NCBI RefSeq assembly: GCF_004354045.1
Contig: NZ_SMRT01000003.1
Coordinates: 327,298-391,297 of the forward strand
Source of the DNA: Paenibacillus piri
Lineage (GTDB): Bacteria; Bacillota; Bacilli; Paenibacillales; NBRC-103111
Direction: 5' to 3'
DNA length: 64,000 bases
Shown: piece after piece, positions 1-8,653 of the stretch
How positions within the stretch are numbered: position 1 is the stretch's first letter
Layout: the number at the start of each line of letters is the position of its first letter
Program-made: the position numbers and the translations under genes
Notes under the pieces: model-generated
Told to the model about the DNA's origin: nothing
Database searches by the model: none
The model's input: only the letters and a program-made list of their open reading frames with translations

Positions 1-2
1 TG

Positions 3-842
3 ATCGTGATCGACAACGGCATTTATTCCGTTCCGACTTATTTGGGAATACTGGCATTCTGGGTCAATCATGAGCTGCTGAAGCAAGCCGATATGAAGGT
101 TCCTGCGAACAAAGAGGAGTTCTTGGCGTATGCGAAGGCAGTTACGAAAAACGGGGTTTTCGGTTATGGCGGTTCATGGGAAAAAAGCTATGTTTTTAAT
201 GAAATCGGAACATTCATCAATTTATTCGGCGGTGACTATTACGATTGGAACAATCCGAAAACGCGGGAAGCGCTGCAGTTCATGTACGATCTGGCAAATA
301 AGGATAAAGTAACGCCGATCGCCCAGCTTGCCGATATTTATGACCCGATGATTCAGAAGTTTATCGACGGCAAATACGGCATGATGTTCATGTACACCAG
401 CTCCATTCCGAAATTCGTTGATGCGGGGAAATATAAGCCGGAACAGCTGCAGATCGAACCTATGCCGACCTTTGCTACCAATAATGCTTACATGTCCTCC
501 TGGCACTATGTACTGAATAAATCGTCCAAGAAAAAGGATGCGGCCAAAAAAGTATTAGGCTATGCGGTAAGCAAGGAAGGACAAATGGCTTACAATCAAA
601 TGTCGGGACGATTGCCGTCCAGAATCGACGTCATCAACGATCCAAATTTCAACGCACCAGGTCTGGACAGCGTGAAAAAATATCTTCAAACCAGTACGCT
701 GCGCGGACGTCCGCTTGTTCCGCAAACGATGGAATTTGTGAACGGAATCGGAGCAATTTTCCAAAAGTATGTCACGAACGAAATCAGCCTGGATGAAGCG
801 GCGGTACAAGCGCAGAAGGAAATTCAACGACTCAAGAAGTAG
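3..842 (+). CDS. ABC transporter sugar-binding protein, C-terminal part (5' end outside window)
   Basis: This is the C-terminal 279 codons of an extracellular solute-binding protein (family 1) of a carbohydrate ABC importer. It is open from the first base of the window, so the signal peptide and lipobox lie upstream. The visible part has the usual pattern of the family: a sugar-contact region with many aromatics (WEKSYVFNE, GGDYYDW), a stretch reading DGKYGMMFMYTSSIPKF typical of the hinge-proximal domain, and a C-terminal helix rich in K, E and Q. Two permease genes follow at 32 and 15 bp, so it is the first visible gene of an importer operon that probably continues into the two GH172 genes. 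The substrate cannot be read from sequence, although the GH172 neighbours suggest an oligosaccharide. Confidence 0.88.
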   Translation: MVIDNGIYSVPTYLGILAFWVNHELLKQADMKVPANKEEFLAYAKAVTKNGVFGYGGSWEKSYVFNEIGTFINLFGGDYYDWNNPKTREALQFMYDLANKDKVTPIAQLADIYDPMIQKFIDGKYGMMFMYTSSIPKFVDAGKYKPEQLQIEPMPTFATNNAYMSSWHYVLNKSSKKKDAAKKVLGYAVSKEGQMAYNQMSGRLPSRIDVINDPNFNAPGLDSVKKYLQTSTLRGRPLVPQTMEFVNGIGAIFQKYVTNEISLDEAAVQAQKEIQRLKK

Positions 843-873
843 GGCGGATGTTCGTTGGGAAGGAGAACAATCA

Positions 874-1764
874 ATGAAAGCGGCTTTTAAGCTGTCCCCG
901 GGCAAGCTGACTATAGCATGGCTGTTCATCTTGCCCGTGCTGCTCATAAGAGCATTTACAACACTATACCCGACAGTCGTAACGTTTGTCAGCAGCCTCT
1001 TCGAGATTAATATATTTAAAGGGGGGGATTGGACTTTTATCGGCTTCGACAACTTTGTTACCGTTCTTCAGGATGAAAAAGTGCTGACATCCATTAAGTT
1101 TACGCTGATCTTTACCTCTGTTTCCATGGCGTTTCATATTATTTTCGGAATATTTGTCGCGATGCTGCTCAATGTGCGGTTTAAAGGGAAAAAATTTTTG
1201 CGGACGGTGACACTGATTCCTTGGGCAATGCCGATGATCGTAACCGGTCTCGCATCCAAGTGGGCGTTCAACAACACGTATGGATTAATCAACGATTTGA
1301 TCCGGAGATTTAATCCGGATTTCCAATTCGATTGGCTCATTTATCCGGCGTCGGCGAGACTTGCTGTAATTATGGTGGATTTATGGAAGGATGTTCCGTT
1401 TTTTGCTATTCTGCTGCTTGCCGGCCTGCAGTTTATTCCGGATGAAATTTATGAATCCGCGAAAATCGACGGAGCGGGTGCGGTCAAATCGTTTTGGGCA
1501 ATCACGATGCCTCTGCTGATGAGAACCTTGCTGACGCTTTGCATTTTCTTTACTCTGTGGAGAATCGTCAGCTACGACATCGTATACGCCATGACCACAG
1601 GCGGTCCGGGAGATGCGACAAGCTTGCTGGCGTATCGAATCTCGGTCGAGGCCTTCACGAATTTGAATATAGGCTATGCTTCCGCAATCGCCGTTTGCTT
1701 ATTTCTGATTATGGTCGTTTTCAGCAGTCTGAATCTTGTTGCAATCAAACGTACGGAGCATTAA
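874..1764 (+). CDS. Carbohydrate ABC transporter permease (MalF/UgpA type)
   Basis: This 296-residue inner-membrane subunit of the sugar importer has about six hydrophobic segments, the first at residues 10-32. The conserved cytoplasmic EAA-type loop is YESAKIDGAGAVKSFW followed by PLL near residues 192-213; this loop docks on the ATPase. The ATG at 874 is preferred because GGGAAGGAG sits just upstream; the reading frame is open further back, overlapping the binding-protein gene, but without a ribosome site. No ATPase gene is present, as is usual for importers of this class in Gram-positives, which share one MsmX-like ATPase. That last point is family knowledge, not seen here. Confidence 0.92.
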   Translation: MKAAFKLSPGKLTIAWLFILPVLLIRAFTTLYPTVVTFVSSLFEINIFKGGDWTFIGFDNFVTVLQDEKVLTSIKFTLIFTSVSMAFHIIFGIFVAMLLNVRFKGKKFLRTVTLIPWAMPMIVTGLASKWAFNNTYGLINDLIRRFNPDFQFDWLIYPASARLAVIMVDLWKDVPFFAILLLAGLQFIPDEIYESAKIDGAGAVKSFWAITMPLLMRTLLTLCIFFTLWRIVSYDIVYAMTTGGPGDATSLLAYRISVEAFTNLNIGYASAIAVCLFLIMVVFSSLNLVAIKRTEH

Positions 1765-1779
1765 TGGAAGGGAGAGCAT

Positions 1780-2622
1780 ATGAGCATCCGAACGATGAAA
1801 GCTGCAGCTTTTGCTTTAAGATGGGGACTAACGCTGATCGTTTCTTTCGTTATCCTGTTTCCACTGTACTGGATTTTAATTTCATCTTTGACGCCTAAGC
1901 AGATGGCTTTTAAAACACCGATTGATTATTTGCCGGATACACTTACATTACAGAACTATATCCATTTATATAAAAATTTGGGCATTGGGGAGATGGCCTA
2001 TAACACGCTGCTGATCACGGCCGTTTCGCTGCTGGCATCGATTATTCTTGGCGTTATTGCGGCTTATGCGTTCGCGAGACATGATGACTCGAAAGGAATC
2101 GACAGCGCCTTTAAGCTGCTGATTTTTTCCGCCATGATTCCGCCCATTGTTACGGCAAGACCGCTATACGATTTTATGAAATCTGTTAACATGGTCGATA
2201 CGTTTACCGGGTTGACCATCTTGTACACGAGCTCGCTGCTCCCTTTTTCAGTGCTGATACTTTACAATTTCGTCAAGCAGATTCCGGTTTCCATTGAAGA
2301 AGCGGCCCATGTGGACGGCGCCAACAACATGCAAATTTTGTTCAAGGTTGTGTTCCCGTTAATGAAGCCGGCTGTAGCGACAATCAGTATCATCAATTTT
2401 ATTCATTGCCTGAATGAGTTTTTTACTCCGCTGTTTTTTTCGCATAATATCAGTCTTCTCAGCGTTGGCATCACAAGCTTGCCGAGAGAAAACGACTATG
2501 AGCTGCCTTGGGATTTAATAAGTGCGATGGGCTGGTTTATTATTCTCCCGATCATAATTTTCGTACTTATTTTTGAGAAAAATATTATGGAAGGCATGAT
2601 GGCGGGTGGGGTTAAGCAATAA
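1780..2622 (+). CDS. Carbohydrate ABC transporter permease (MalG/UgpE type)
   Basis: This is the second permease of the importer, 280 residues, with an N-terminal membrane segment at about 12-34 and about six in total. The EAA loop reads EEAAHVDGANNMQILFKVVF near residues 176-195. The C-terminus (MEGMMAGGVKQ) is the usual ending of MalG-type permeases. The start ATG at 1780 has GGGAGAG about 5 bp upstream, and the gene begins 15 bp after the first permease, so the two are almost certainly cotranscribed and cotranslated. A long hairpin without a T-run follows the stop codon, before the GH172 genes. Confidence 0.93.
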   Translation: MSIRTMKAAAFALRWGLTLIVSFVILFPLYWILISSLTPKQMAFKTPIDYLPDTLTLQNYIHLYKNLGIGEMAYNTLLITAVSLLASIILGVIAAYAFARHDDSKGIDSAFKLLIFSAMIPPIVTARPLYDFMKSVNMVDTFTGLTILYTSSLLPFSVLILYNFVKQIPVSIEEAAHVDGANNMQILFKVVFPLMKPAVATISIINFIHCLNEFFTPLFFSHNISLLSVGITSLPRENDYELPWDLISAMGWFIILPIIIFVLIFEKNIMEGMMAGGVKQ

Positions 2623-2627
2623 CCGGT

Positions 2628-2679
2628 CTCCCAAAAGTGAAGCGATGCTTCGAAGCAACTCCGATTACTTTTGGGGGAG
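2628..2679 (+). repeat. Long intercistronic hairpin without T-run
   Basis: CTCCCAAAAGT at 2628-2638 pairs with ACTTTTGGGGGAG at 2667-2679, with two extra G on the right arm, and the loop contains the palindrome GCTTCGAAGC. No run of T follows, so it is not a standard terminator. It lies between the permease and the first GH172 gene and could be an RNA stability or processing element that lowers expression of the downstream enzymes, or a REP-like palindrome. Function is inference. Confidence 0.5.
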
Positions 2680-2725
2680 CCCCCGATTTATTGTGTAATC
2701 CTACTAAGAAGGGGAAGATGTCACC

Positions 2726-3835
2726 GTGAATAATACAAGCTCTTTTATTAACAGTTTATCTGCACTGCCGCTGACCTCTAATGGCAGAAGCAGGTCCATA
2801 AGCGGAGAAAACCATGACGGAAGCAAGGGAGGCGGCGGCAAGGAAGCGAGCCGGTTAGGACCGTCGAGAAAAGGAAGGCCATGCGTGAAGCTGAAAGCGG
2901 GTGAAGAAACCGTATTGGCTCAGATCGACGGGCCCGGGGTATTGCAGCATATTTGGATGACGGTGCGAGATACTACGCCGCATGGTTTTTTTGTACTGCG
3001 GGATCTGGTAATTCGCATCTATTGGGACGACGAGGAGACGCCGTCAGTCGAATCTCCACTGGGCGATTTTTTTTGCAGCGGCTTCGCTGCTACGTATACT
3101 GTAAATTCCATGCCGATCGTGGTCAATCCGACCCGCGGATTCAACTGTTACTTCCCGATGCCATTCCGGAAAAAAGCGCGCGTAGCTATGCTGAATGAGC
3201 ATCCGTGCGATATTGAACGTTTTTTCTTCCAAATCGACTACTGTCTGTACGACGCTATTCCCGATGAAGCCGCTTATTTCCATGCGCAGTGGAGAAGACA
3301 GCCGATAACGGTGCCGGGAGAGGATTACGTCATTTTGGATCAGGTAAAAGGAAAAGGGCATTATATCGGAACGTATATGGCGCTAAGCGCATTGGAGCGG
3401 TATTGGTACGGGGAAGGCGAAGTCAAGTTTTATATGGACGGCGATCGGGAGTATCCGACCATTTGCGGCACCGGCCTGGAGGACTATTTTGGAGGCGCCT
3501 GGGGATTTATTACGGCCAATGGTGGCGAAAAAGCGGTGGAAACGACGTTTCAAACTCCATTCCTGGGCTATCCGTTCTATTCCAATGCGGAGATCAACTA
3601 CAGCCACCGATTTTTGGGAGATTGCCCGCCTATGAGAAGCTTTTACAGATGGCATATCATGGACCCGATCCGGTTTGAAACCGACTTGAAGGTAACCGTT
3701 CAGCAAATCGGTGTATGCAACCTTGGCTTGTTTGAAAGGCAGGACGATGTTGCGACTGTAGCTTATTGGTACCAGAGCGAGCCGCATACGCCGTTCAGTC
3801 CGCTGATACCGGCACAAAAACGATGGCCGAGATAA
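2726..3835 (+). CDS. DUF2961 / glycoside hydrolase family 172 protein, first copy
   Basis: This 369-residue protein belongs to DUF2961, the family that includes GH172, whose characterised members act on fructofuranose and arabinofuranose linkages. The N-terminus has the family opening (LPLTSNGRSRSISGENHDGS), then the strand GPGVLQHIWMTV at about 71-82, and the hallmark GTGLEDYFGGAWG starting near residue 248, which carries a conserved acidic pair. Near the end VAYWYQSEPHTPF matches the closing jelly-roll strand. There is no signal peptide, so the enzyme is cytoplasmic and would act on imported oligosaccharide. The GTG start follows AAGAAGGGGA at 2706-2715; an ATG at 2718 is out of frame. It lies in tandem with a second divergent member 29 bp downstream. 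Confidence 0.88.
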   Translation: MNNTSSFINSLSALPLTSNGRSRSISGENHDGSKGGGGKEASRLGPSRKGRPCVKLKAGEETVLAQIDGPGVLQHIWMTVRDTTPHGFFVLRDLVIRIYWDDEETPSVESPLGDFFCSGFAATYTVNSMPIVVNPTRGFNCYFPMPFRKKARVAMLNEHPCDIERFFFQIDYCLYDAIPDEAAYFHAQWRRQPITVPGEDYVILDQVKGKGHYIGTYMALSALERYWYGEGEVKFYMDGDREYPTICGTGLEDYFGGAWGFITANGGEKAVETTFQTPFLGYPFYSNAEINYSHRFLGDCPPMRSFYRWHIMDPIRFETDLKVTVQQIGVCNLGLFERQDDVATVAYWYQSEPHTPFSPLIPAQKRWPR

Positions 3836-3864
3836 TGACCACAACAGAAAGGTGAGGGCTGTAC

Positions 3865-5022
3865 ATGAATAATTTGTTTTTACGAAAGGAAGGGAAGTCG
3901 CAGCGTCAATCAAGCTGGGACCGTTCGGGAAGAAATAAAGACCGCATTACGATCGGAGCGGGCTCAACCGCCGTCATTGCCGAAATGGAGGGATCCGGGA
4001 TCATTCAGCATATTTGGATGACGATGGCGGCCAAGGATCAATATTCGTTCCGCAAGGCACTGATCCGGATGTATTGGGATCACGAGAGCGAGCCGAGCGT
4101 CGATTCGCCGGTAGGCGATTTTTTCGGGGTAGGGCATGGCGTTGCCAGCCATTATGTTTCACTGCCGCTGAATATGATCACGACACAGGGCGTTGTGGAG
4201 GATAAAGCGGCGATGAACTGCTTCTTCGAAATGCCGTACCGGAAGGGGGCCAAAATTGAAATTGTCAATGAATGCGAAAATGAGATCATTCTTTATTATT
4301 ACATTGATTATGTGGAGAAAGAGGTTCCCGATGACAGTTTTTATTTCCACGCTTCATGGAGAAGGGAAATGCCGACCAAAGGAACGGTCGATTTAACGGC
4401 ACTTAAGGCGGTGCACGATCGGCAGGACGATCCCCGATATTCGGAACAGATCGTGTACGATATTGCCAATCTGTCGGGCGATGAGAACTACGTGCTATTG
4501 GATGCGGAAGGCGAAGGACATTATGTCGGATGTAATCTGAGCATCGACCATCTCAATCCGATGCCCGGATTCAGCTGGCCCGGGGAAGGCGACGACATGT
4601 TCTTCATCGACGGAGAGCCGTGGCCGCCAAGACTGCATGGAACCGGCACCGAGGATTATTTCTGCGCGGCCTGGGGATATCCTTCCAATAAATACGACAG
4701 CCCTTATCACGGTGTGTCACTCGCTGCGCCGTTGCACGGATACGGGGATGCCTGGAAAGAGAGCGGTACGAAATCGTTTAACGATTATTCCGGCAAATGG
4801 ACTCAATACCGCTTCCATATTGTCGACCCGATCATTTTCCGCAAGTCGCTGGTTTTCAGCATCGAGCATGGTCACGGCAACTCCCAATCGAACGATTATG
4901 CTTCGGTTGCTTATTGGTACCAGAGGGAGCCTCACAAAAAATACCCGGAGATGCTGCCGGTTTCCAAACGATTGCCGGTTTCGCAAAAAGAAAGCGCCAG
5001 GCTTTTTTATCAGACGCTATAG
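3865..5022 (+). CDS. DUF2961 / glycoside hydrolase family 172 protein, second copy
   Basis: This 385-residue second member of the family has GSGIIQHIWMTM at about 45-56 and the hallmark GTGTEDYFCAAWGY starting near residue 259. It also ends with SVAYWYQREPHKKYPEM, matching the first copy. Compared with the first copy it lacks the usual N-terminal LSNGRSRSISxEN segment and carries an insert (LTALKAVHDRQDDPRYSEQI) near residues 173-192. GH172 proteins are described as oligomers; two tandem non-identical genes could encode a hetero-oligomer or two enzymes of different linkage preference, which is inference. The ATG follows AAAGGTGAGG. The stop is followed by a bidirectional terminator-like stem. 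Confidence 0.87.
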   Translation: MNNLFLRKEGKSQRQSSWDRSGRNKDRITIGAGSTAVIAEMEGSGIIQHIWMTMAAKDQYSFRKALIRMYWDHESEPSVDSPVGDFFGVGHGVASHYVSLPLNMITTQGVVEDKAAMNCFFEMPYRKGAKIEIVNECENEIILYYYIDYVEKEVPDDSFYFHASWRREMPTKGTVDLTALKAVHDRQDDPRYSEQIVYDIANLSGDENYVLLDAEGEGHYVGCNLSIDHLNPMPGFSWPGEGDDMFFIDGEPWPPRLHGTGTEDYFCAAWGYPSNKYDSPYHGVSLAAPLHGYGDAWKESGTKSFNDYSGKWTQYRFHIVDPIIFRKSLVFSIEHGHGNSQSNDYASVAYWYQREPHKKYPEMLPVSKRLPVSQKESARLFYQTL

Positions 5023-5073
5023 TCCTTTTTGGACCCATGGAAGTCGGTATGCCTGCCTTCCGCAACAGACCCG

Positions 5074-5104
5074 AACAGACCCGGATCGAAAACCTGGGTC
5101 TGTT
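5074..5104. terminator. Bidirectional terminator-like stem between convergent genes
   Basis: AACAGACCC (5074-5082) pairs perfectly with GGGTCTGTT (5096-5104) around a 13-nt loop. It sits between the second GH172 gene and the convergent monooxygenase gene, so it can serve both. T-tracts are short on both sides. Confidence 0.6.
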
Positions 5105-5127
5105 TGCGATGCTGCCAAGCTACAAAA

Positions 5128-6480
5128 TTACTTCACAACGCCCGATCTGCTGAACTTGTTGACGGGCTTCGTTAGGCCCAGGTGGTCACGCAGCGTCGTG
5201 CCTTCGTAATCCGTCCGGAACAGGCCGCGGTTTTGCAGCTCCGGCACGACCTTGTCGACGAATGCTTCCAGGCCGAGCGGGAGCAGGGGCGGCATCACGT
5301 TGAAGCCGTCCGAGCCGCCGTTTTTAAACCAGTTCTCGATTAAATCCGCCACCTGCAGCGGCGTGCCTGTAAAGGTGAGGTGACCGCGGGCGCCGGCCGT
5401 CCTGAGAATAAGCTGCCGGATCGTCAAGTTTTCGCGGACGGCGAGATCGACCAGCAGCTGGTAGCGGGCTTTTCTGCCGTTGATCGCATCGATTCCGGGC
5501 AAATCTCCGATCGGGACCGGCCCGTCAAGATCGTAATTGAACATATCCGTACCGAGCAGTCTGGATAACCGGGCGAGGCCGTAGGCCGGAATCGTCAATT
5601 GCTGCAGCGACTGCTCCAGCTCCTTCGCTTCCGCTTCCGTGTCTCCGATAATCGGGCTAAGGCCGGGAAGGATCGTAAGCTGATCATGCGTCCTTCCATA
5701 TTTGGCGAGCCTGGATTTGACATCGCTGTAAAACTGCTGTGCTTCGGCAAGCGTTTGGACAGCGGTGAAAATAACTTCCGCGGTCTTGGCGGCCAGCTCT
5801 TTGCCGCTTTCCGAGGAGCCGGCCTGCACGAGCACCGGATACCCTTGCGGCGGCCGGTTCAGGTTCAATGGGCCGCGTACGGCATAATGGTCGCCTTTAA
5901 AATGAATTTCCCGCACCTTGCCGCCGTCGGCAAACAGTCCCGCCTCCTTGTCGATGACGAGCGCGTCCTCGTCCCAGCTGTCCCACAGCCGGGTGACGAC
6001 TTCGACGAACTCCTCCGCCTGCTTGTAGCGGAGAGCGTGATTGAGATGCTCGTCGCGGCCGAAATTGAAGGAGGTCGCCTCTGTCCCGGCCGTGACGATA
6101 TTCCAGCCTGCGCGGCCCCCGCTGATATGATCGAGCGAAGCGAACTTCCGCGCAATATGAAACGGGTCGTTATAAGTTGTAGCGGCCGTCGCGATCAGAC
6201 CGATCCGTTCGGTTGCGACGGACAGGGCGGACAGCAGCGTAAGCGGCTCGAGCCGGGTTACATTGCGGTAGCGGACATCCGCATCGACCACGTAGCTGTC
6301 GGCCAGAAACAAGGAGTCCAGCTTGCCCCGTTCGGCAATTTGCGCGATGTTTTGGAAATAGCGGACATCGACGTTCCGTTCCGGGGAAGCCTGCGGATGG
6401 CGCCATGAAGCCTCGTGATGCCCCGTTCCCGACACGAATACGTTCAAATGCAGCTGCTTGCCGGATGGATTCAAGCTCAT
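5128..6480 (-). CDS. FMN-dependent monooxygenase, NtaA/SnaA/DszA family (copy 1)
   Basis: This 450-residue luciferase-like monooxygenase belongs to the nitrilotriacetate, pristinamycin and DszA subfamily; members use reduced FMN and oxygen to open C-N or C-S bonds. Family marks are the opening LHLNVFVSGTGHHEASWRHP, FLADSYVVDADVRYR, and the block LDHISGGRAGWNIVT near residue 135. The start at 6480 is chosen because GAGGTG lies six bases upstream; a GTG at 6489 would overlap that ribosome site. It is the last gene of a minus-strand operon behind an alpha/beta hydrolase and an SsuA-like binding protein, pointing to use of an imported organosulfur or amino-polycarboxylate compound. No flavin reductase gene is in the window. 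A near paralogue lies at 12407-13750 and a third at 10670-12022. Confidence 0.9.
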   Translation of the reverse strand: MSLNPSGKQLHLNVFVSGTGHHEASWRHPQASPERNVDVRYFQNIAQIAERGKLDSLFLADSYVVDADVRYRNVTRLEPLTLLSALSVATERIGLIATAATTYNDPFHIARKFASLDHISGGRAGWNIVTAGTEATSFNFGRDEHLNHALRYKQAEEFVEVVTRLWDSWDEDALVIDKEAGLFADGGKVREIHFKGDHYAVRGPLNLNRPPQGYPVLVQAGSSESGKELAAKTAEVIFTAVQTLAEAQQFYSDVKSRLAKYGRTHDQLTILPGLSPIIGDTEAEAKELEQSLQQLTIPAYGLARLSRLLGTDMFNYDLDGPVPIGDLPGIDAINGRKARYQLLVDLAVRENLTIRQLILRTAGARGHLTFTGTPLQVADLIENWFKNGGSDGFNVMPPLLPLGLEAFVDKVVPELQNRGLFRTDYEGTTLRDHLGLTKPVNKFSRSGVVK

Positions 6481-6509
6481 CTGTATCACCTCGTCGTATT
6501 TTAGTGGGA

Positions 6510-7568
6510 TTACTTCAAGTTTTTAAGCGCTTTATCAATATAGGCGTTGTCCATGACTTTGGACGTGTCCAGCTTCTTCTTCACACCGCCGGTTTCATAC
6601 AGGAAATCGGCCTGGGTCTGATGCGCCTTGGCGAACTCCGGCGTAATCGGCGACAACAGCGGAGCCGAACGCTGCAAAATTTGTTTGACGATTTCTTTTT
6701 CCAGCTTGGTCGTGCCGACAAAATAATCGGTCAGCTCATCCAGATGGGCGACATAATAAATCCGGGTCTGCTCGTAGGTTTTCAGGAACAGCTCCAGCAG
6801 CTCCGGATGCTCCTGCGCGAATTTGGTGCGGGTAATTATAAAGCCCGGCGCATCCAGCTTAATGTCCTCGCCCGTGATGAGCTTTTTCGCGCCGACCTGT
6901 ACCTCGGCCGCAATGACATGCTGCTCGGATGTTGCCCATGCGTCGATCGCCCCGGTTTCGAGCGCAGGTCTCGCCTCGTCGGGCTGAAGCTGAATGATTT
7001 TCAAATCCGTATCCTTCATGCCGTTCATATCGAGCAGCTTATATAAGAAATAGTACGACGAGCTGCCTTTGGCGATCGCCAGCTTTTTGCCCTTCAGTTC
7101 CTTGAAATCTTTGATCGGGCTCGTTTTGGGCAGCACAATGGCGTTGCTGGATCGGCCGTCGCTGTATACCGCGACCGCTTTGAACTCGATATCGGCCGCC
7201 TGGCCGGTTACAACGGGCGTTCCGCCGACGGAGCCAAGGTCAAGACGGCCTGCCGCCATCGCTTCAAAGTAGGGAGGACCGGACTGGAATTCGCTCCATC
7301 TGACCTCCGCTCCGACTTTTGCAAATGCGTCTTCAAAAATTTTCTTTTCGCGAGCGTAATGCAGCACACTGACTTTCCCCTGCAGCCCGATGTTGACGAC
7401 AACCTTTTCTTTAGGCTTGGCCGCCTCGGCCTGCTTCGGATCGCCGGCGCCCTGAGACTTGGTGCCTGCCGTCACCGCCGTTTGACCGCATGCCGCGAGC
7501 AGCGCCAGTGTCAGCAAGGCTATGAGAAATAAGCTCGTCGATTTTAAAGTTTTGGATATGTTTTTCAT
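6510..7568 (-). CDS. SsuA/TauA-like ABC transporter substrate-binding lipoprotein
   Basis: This 352-residue substrate-binding protein is of the sulfonate/nitrate/taurine type. It has an N-terminal lipoprotein signal ending in LALLAAC, then a low-complexity linker and the periplasmic-type fold with the marks IGLQGKVSVLHYAREKKIF and VGGTPVVTGQAADIEF. The start at 7568 is preferred because GGAGGA lies seven bases upstream. Its ATG overlaps the stop of the upstream hydrolase in an ATGA, so translation is probably coupled. The ATPase and permease are not in this operon but in the divergent one at 8910-10570, with which it should form one importer. Ligand unknown; an aliphatic sulfonate or sulfur-containing amine fits the context. 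Confidence 0.88.
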   Translation of the reverse strand: MKNISKTLKSTSLFLIALLTLALLAACGQTAVTAGTKSQGAGDPKQAEAAKPKEKVVVNIGLQGKVSVLHYAREKKIFEDAFAKVGAEVRWSEFQSGPPYFEAMAAGRLDLGSVGGTPVVTGQAADIEFKAVAVYSDGRSSNAIVLPKTSPIKDFKELKGKKLAIAKGSSSYYFLYKLLDMNGMKDTDLKIIQLQPDEARPALETGAIDAWATSEQHVIAAEVQVGAKKLITGEDIKLDAPGFIITRTKFAQEHPELLELFLKTYEQTRIYYVAHLDELTDYFVGTTKLEKEIVKQILQRSAPLLSPITPEFAKAHQTQADFLYETGGVKKKLDTSKVMDNAYIDKALKNLK

Positions 7569-8350
7569 TGATGATTCCTCCATTTCGCTAAAAAGGACGA
7601 CGCTGCTTCCAACGCTTGGCTCAAGGCCGGTGTAGCGTCCAGAAACGGGTGGCTGATGCCGAACGTATGGTCGCCTCCCGGAATAGTGACAAAGGTTTGA
7701 TCCGGCGCAGCGGCCCGGAGCGCCTGATTGCCGGCCAGCAGCCGTTCGGCATCCACATCTCCTTGAATGATCAGCGCATCCCCGCGATAGGCGGCGAGCT
7801 TGTGGGGGATCGCGTAACGCTCCGGCGTCCGTTCCAAATCTGCGGCGATGACCGCTTCCTGTCGGCCTTCGCCCTGCGGCGTCAAGTGAGCGGAGGCATT
7901 GAGTGCGACGATCGCTCCGACCTCAGGATGCTCGGAAGCAAAGATGATGCTGCTGCTGCCTGCGCGACTGTGGCCGAGCAAGGCGATCCGGGACGGGTCT
8001 GAGAGCTCGGCGAGCGGCAACGCCTGTTCCCGGATGTGACGGAGCAGCGCGTCCAGATCGGACAATTCATTGGAGACGGTGAATGCTTCCAGCTTGGCGG
8101 CCTCGTCGAAATCGCCGTTTTTTATATAAATTCGCGAAAAATCGAACGTAACGACGTAATAGTGCTGACGGGCGAACGATGCGCTCGCATAAGGCCAAAA
8201 TCCCCAATCCTTAAAACCGCGGAATCCATGACTCAGCAGCAGCACCGGTTTCCTGACGCCGTCCTCGACCGTCTTCACTTCCCCGTTAATAACGCCGCCC
8301 CCGGCTAATTCAATCGTAAATGCTTTTGATGTAATAGTGCTGACTCCCAT
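7565..8350 (-). CDS. Alpha/beta hydrolase, dienelactone-hydrolase-like
   Basis: This 261-residue hydrolase shows the nucleophile elbow GHSRAG near residue 127, preceded by SHGFRGFKDWGF, which supplies the oxyanion strand. The acidic residue is in IIQGDVDAE and the catalytic His in GGDHTFG near residue 226. There is no signal peptide, so it is cytoplasmic. It is the first gene of a minus-strand operon with the binding protein (ATGA overlap) and a flavin monooxygenase. It could cleave an ester or thioester of the imported compound; the substrate is unknown. A promoter at 8496-8525 and a terminator hairpin at 8393-8436 lie in its leader, so expression is probably controlled by attenuation. Confidence 0.85.
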   Translation of the reverse strand: MGVSTITSKAFTIELAGGGVINGEVKTVEDGVRKPVLLLSHGFRGFKDWGFWPYASASFARQHYYVVTFDFSRIYIKNGDFDEAAKLEAFTVSNELSDLDALLRHIREQALPLAELSDPSRIALLGHSRAGSSSIIFASEHPEVGAIVALNASAHLTPQGEGRQEAVIAADLERTPERYAIPHKLAAYRGDALIIQGDVDAERLLAGNQALRAAAPDQTFVTIPGGDHTFGISHPFLDATPALSQALEAASSFLAKWRNHQ

Positions 8351-8392
8351 GCTGATAAGCCCCTCTCACTTTGTTGTGAATGCTGCGCGAAA

Positions 8393-8436
8393 TAAAAAAA
8401 CGGAGGTCACCTTAAACGATTAAGGGATGCCTCCGT
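8393..8436 (-). terminator. Leader terminator (attenuator) of hydrolase operon
   Basis: Read on the minus strand, ACGGAGG (8436-8430) pairs with CCTCCGT (8406-8400), with a further inner pairing of TTAAGG and CCTTAA, and a T-run follows at 8399-8393. It lies about 53 nt after the predicted transcription start and about 43 nt before the hydrolase start codon. A terminator in a 5' leader means premature termination unless something prevents it. See the four-leader finding. Confidence 0.75.
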
Positions 8437-8495
8437 TGGAACGGTCAACATATCCGGAATTTATTCCGACAAATTCAATTGGTATTATTGGGCTA

Positions 8496-8525
8496 ATAGT
8501 AACAGCCAACCCGGTGAACCGTCAA
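8496..8525 (-). promoter_or_regulatory. Sigma-A-type promoter of hydrolase operon
   Basis: On the minus strand TTGACG (8525-8520), an 18-bp spacer and TACTAT (8501-8496). Transcription should begin near 8489. The first transcribed bases contain ACCAATTGAAT and GTCGGAATAAAT, resembling the start regions of three other leaders in this window. Confidence 0.7.
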
Positions 8526-8653
8526 TACCCATCCGATAAATTTTTTTGTCGTGTCCTCCGATGGGGTTGAATAGCCGCCGAGCGGTCGCCAGACGCGGTT
8601 CCGTGCTTCACTTAAAGAAAGACGTGCACTCCGTTTCAAAGAGCAATTTTATA

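Noticed and set aside
5599-6408. Long plus-strand frame opposite monooxygenase copy 1
   Set aside because: It is the antisense shadow of a GC-rich gene, without ribosome site or recognisable domain; similar shadows occur opposite the other monooxygenases at 11024-12016 and 12854-13900.
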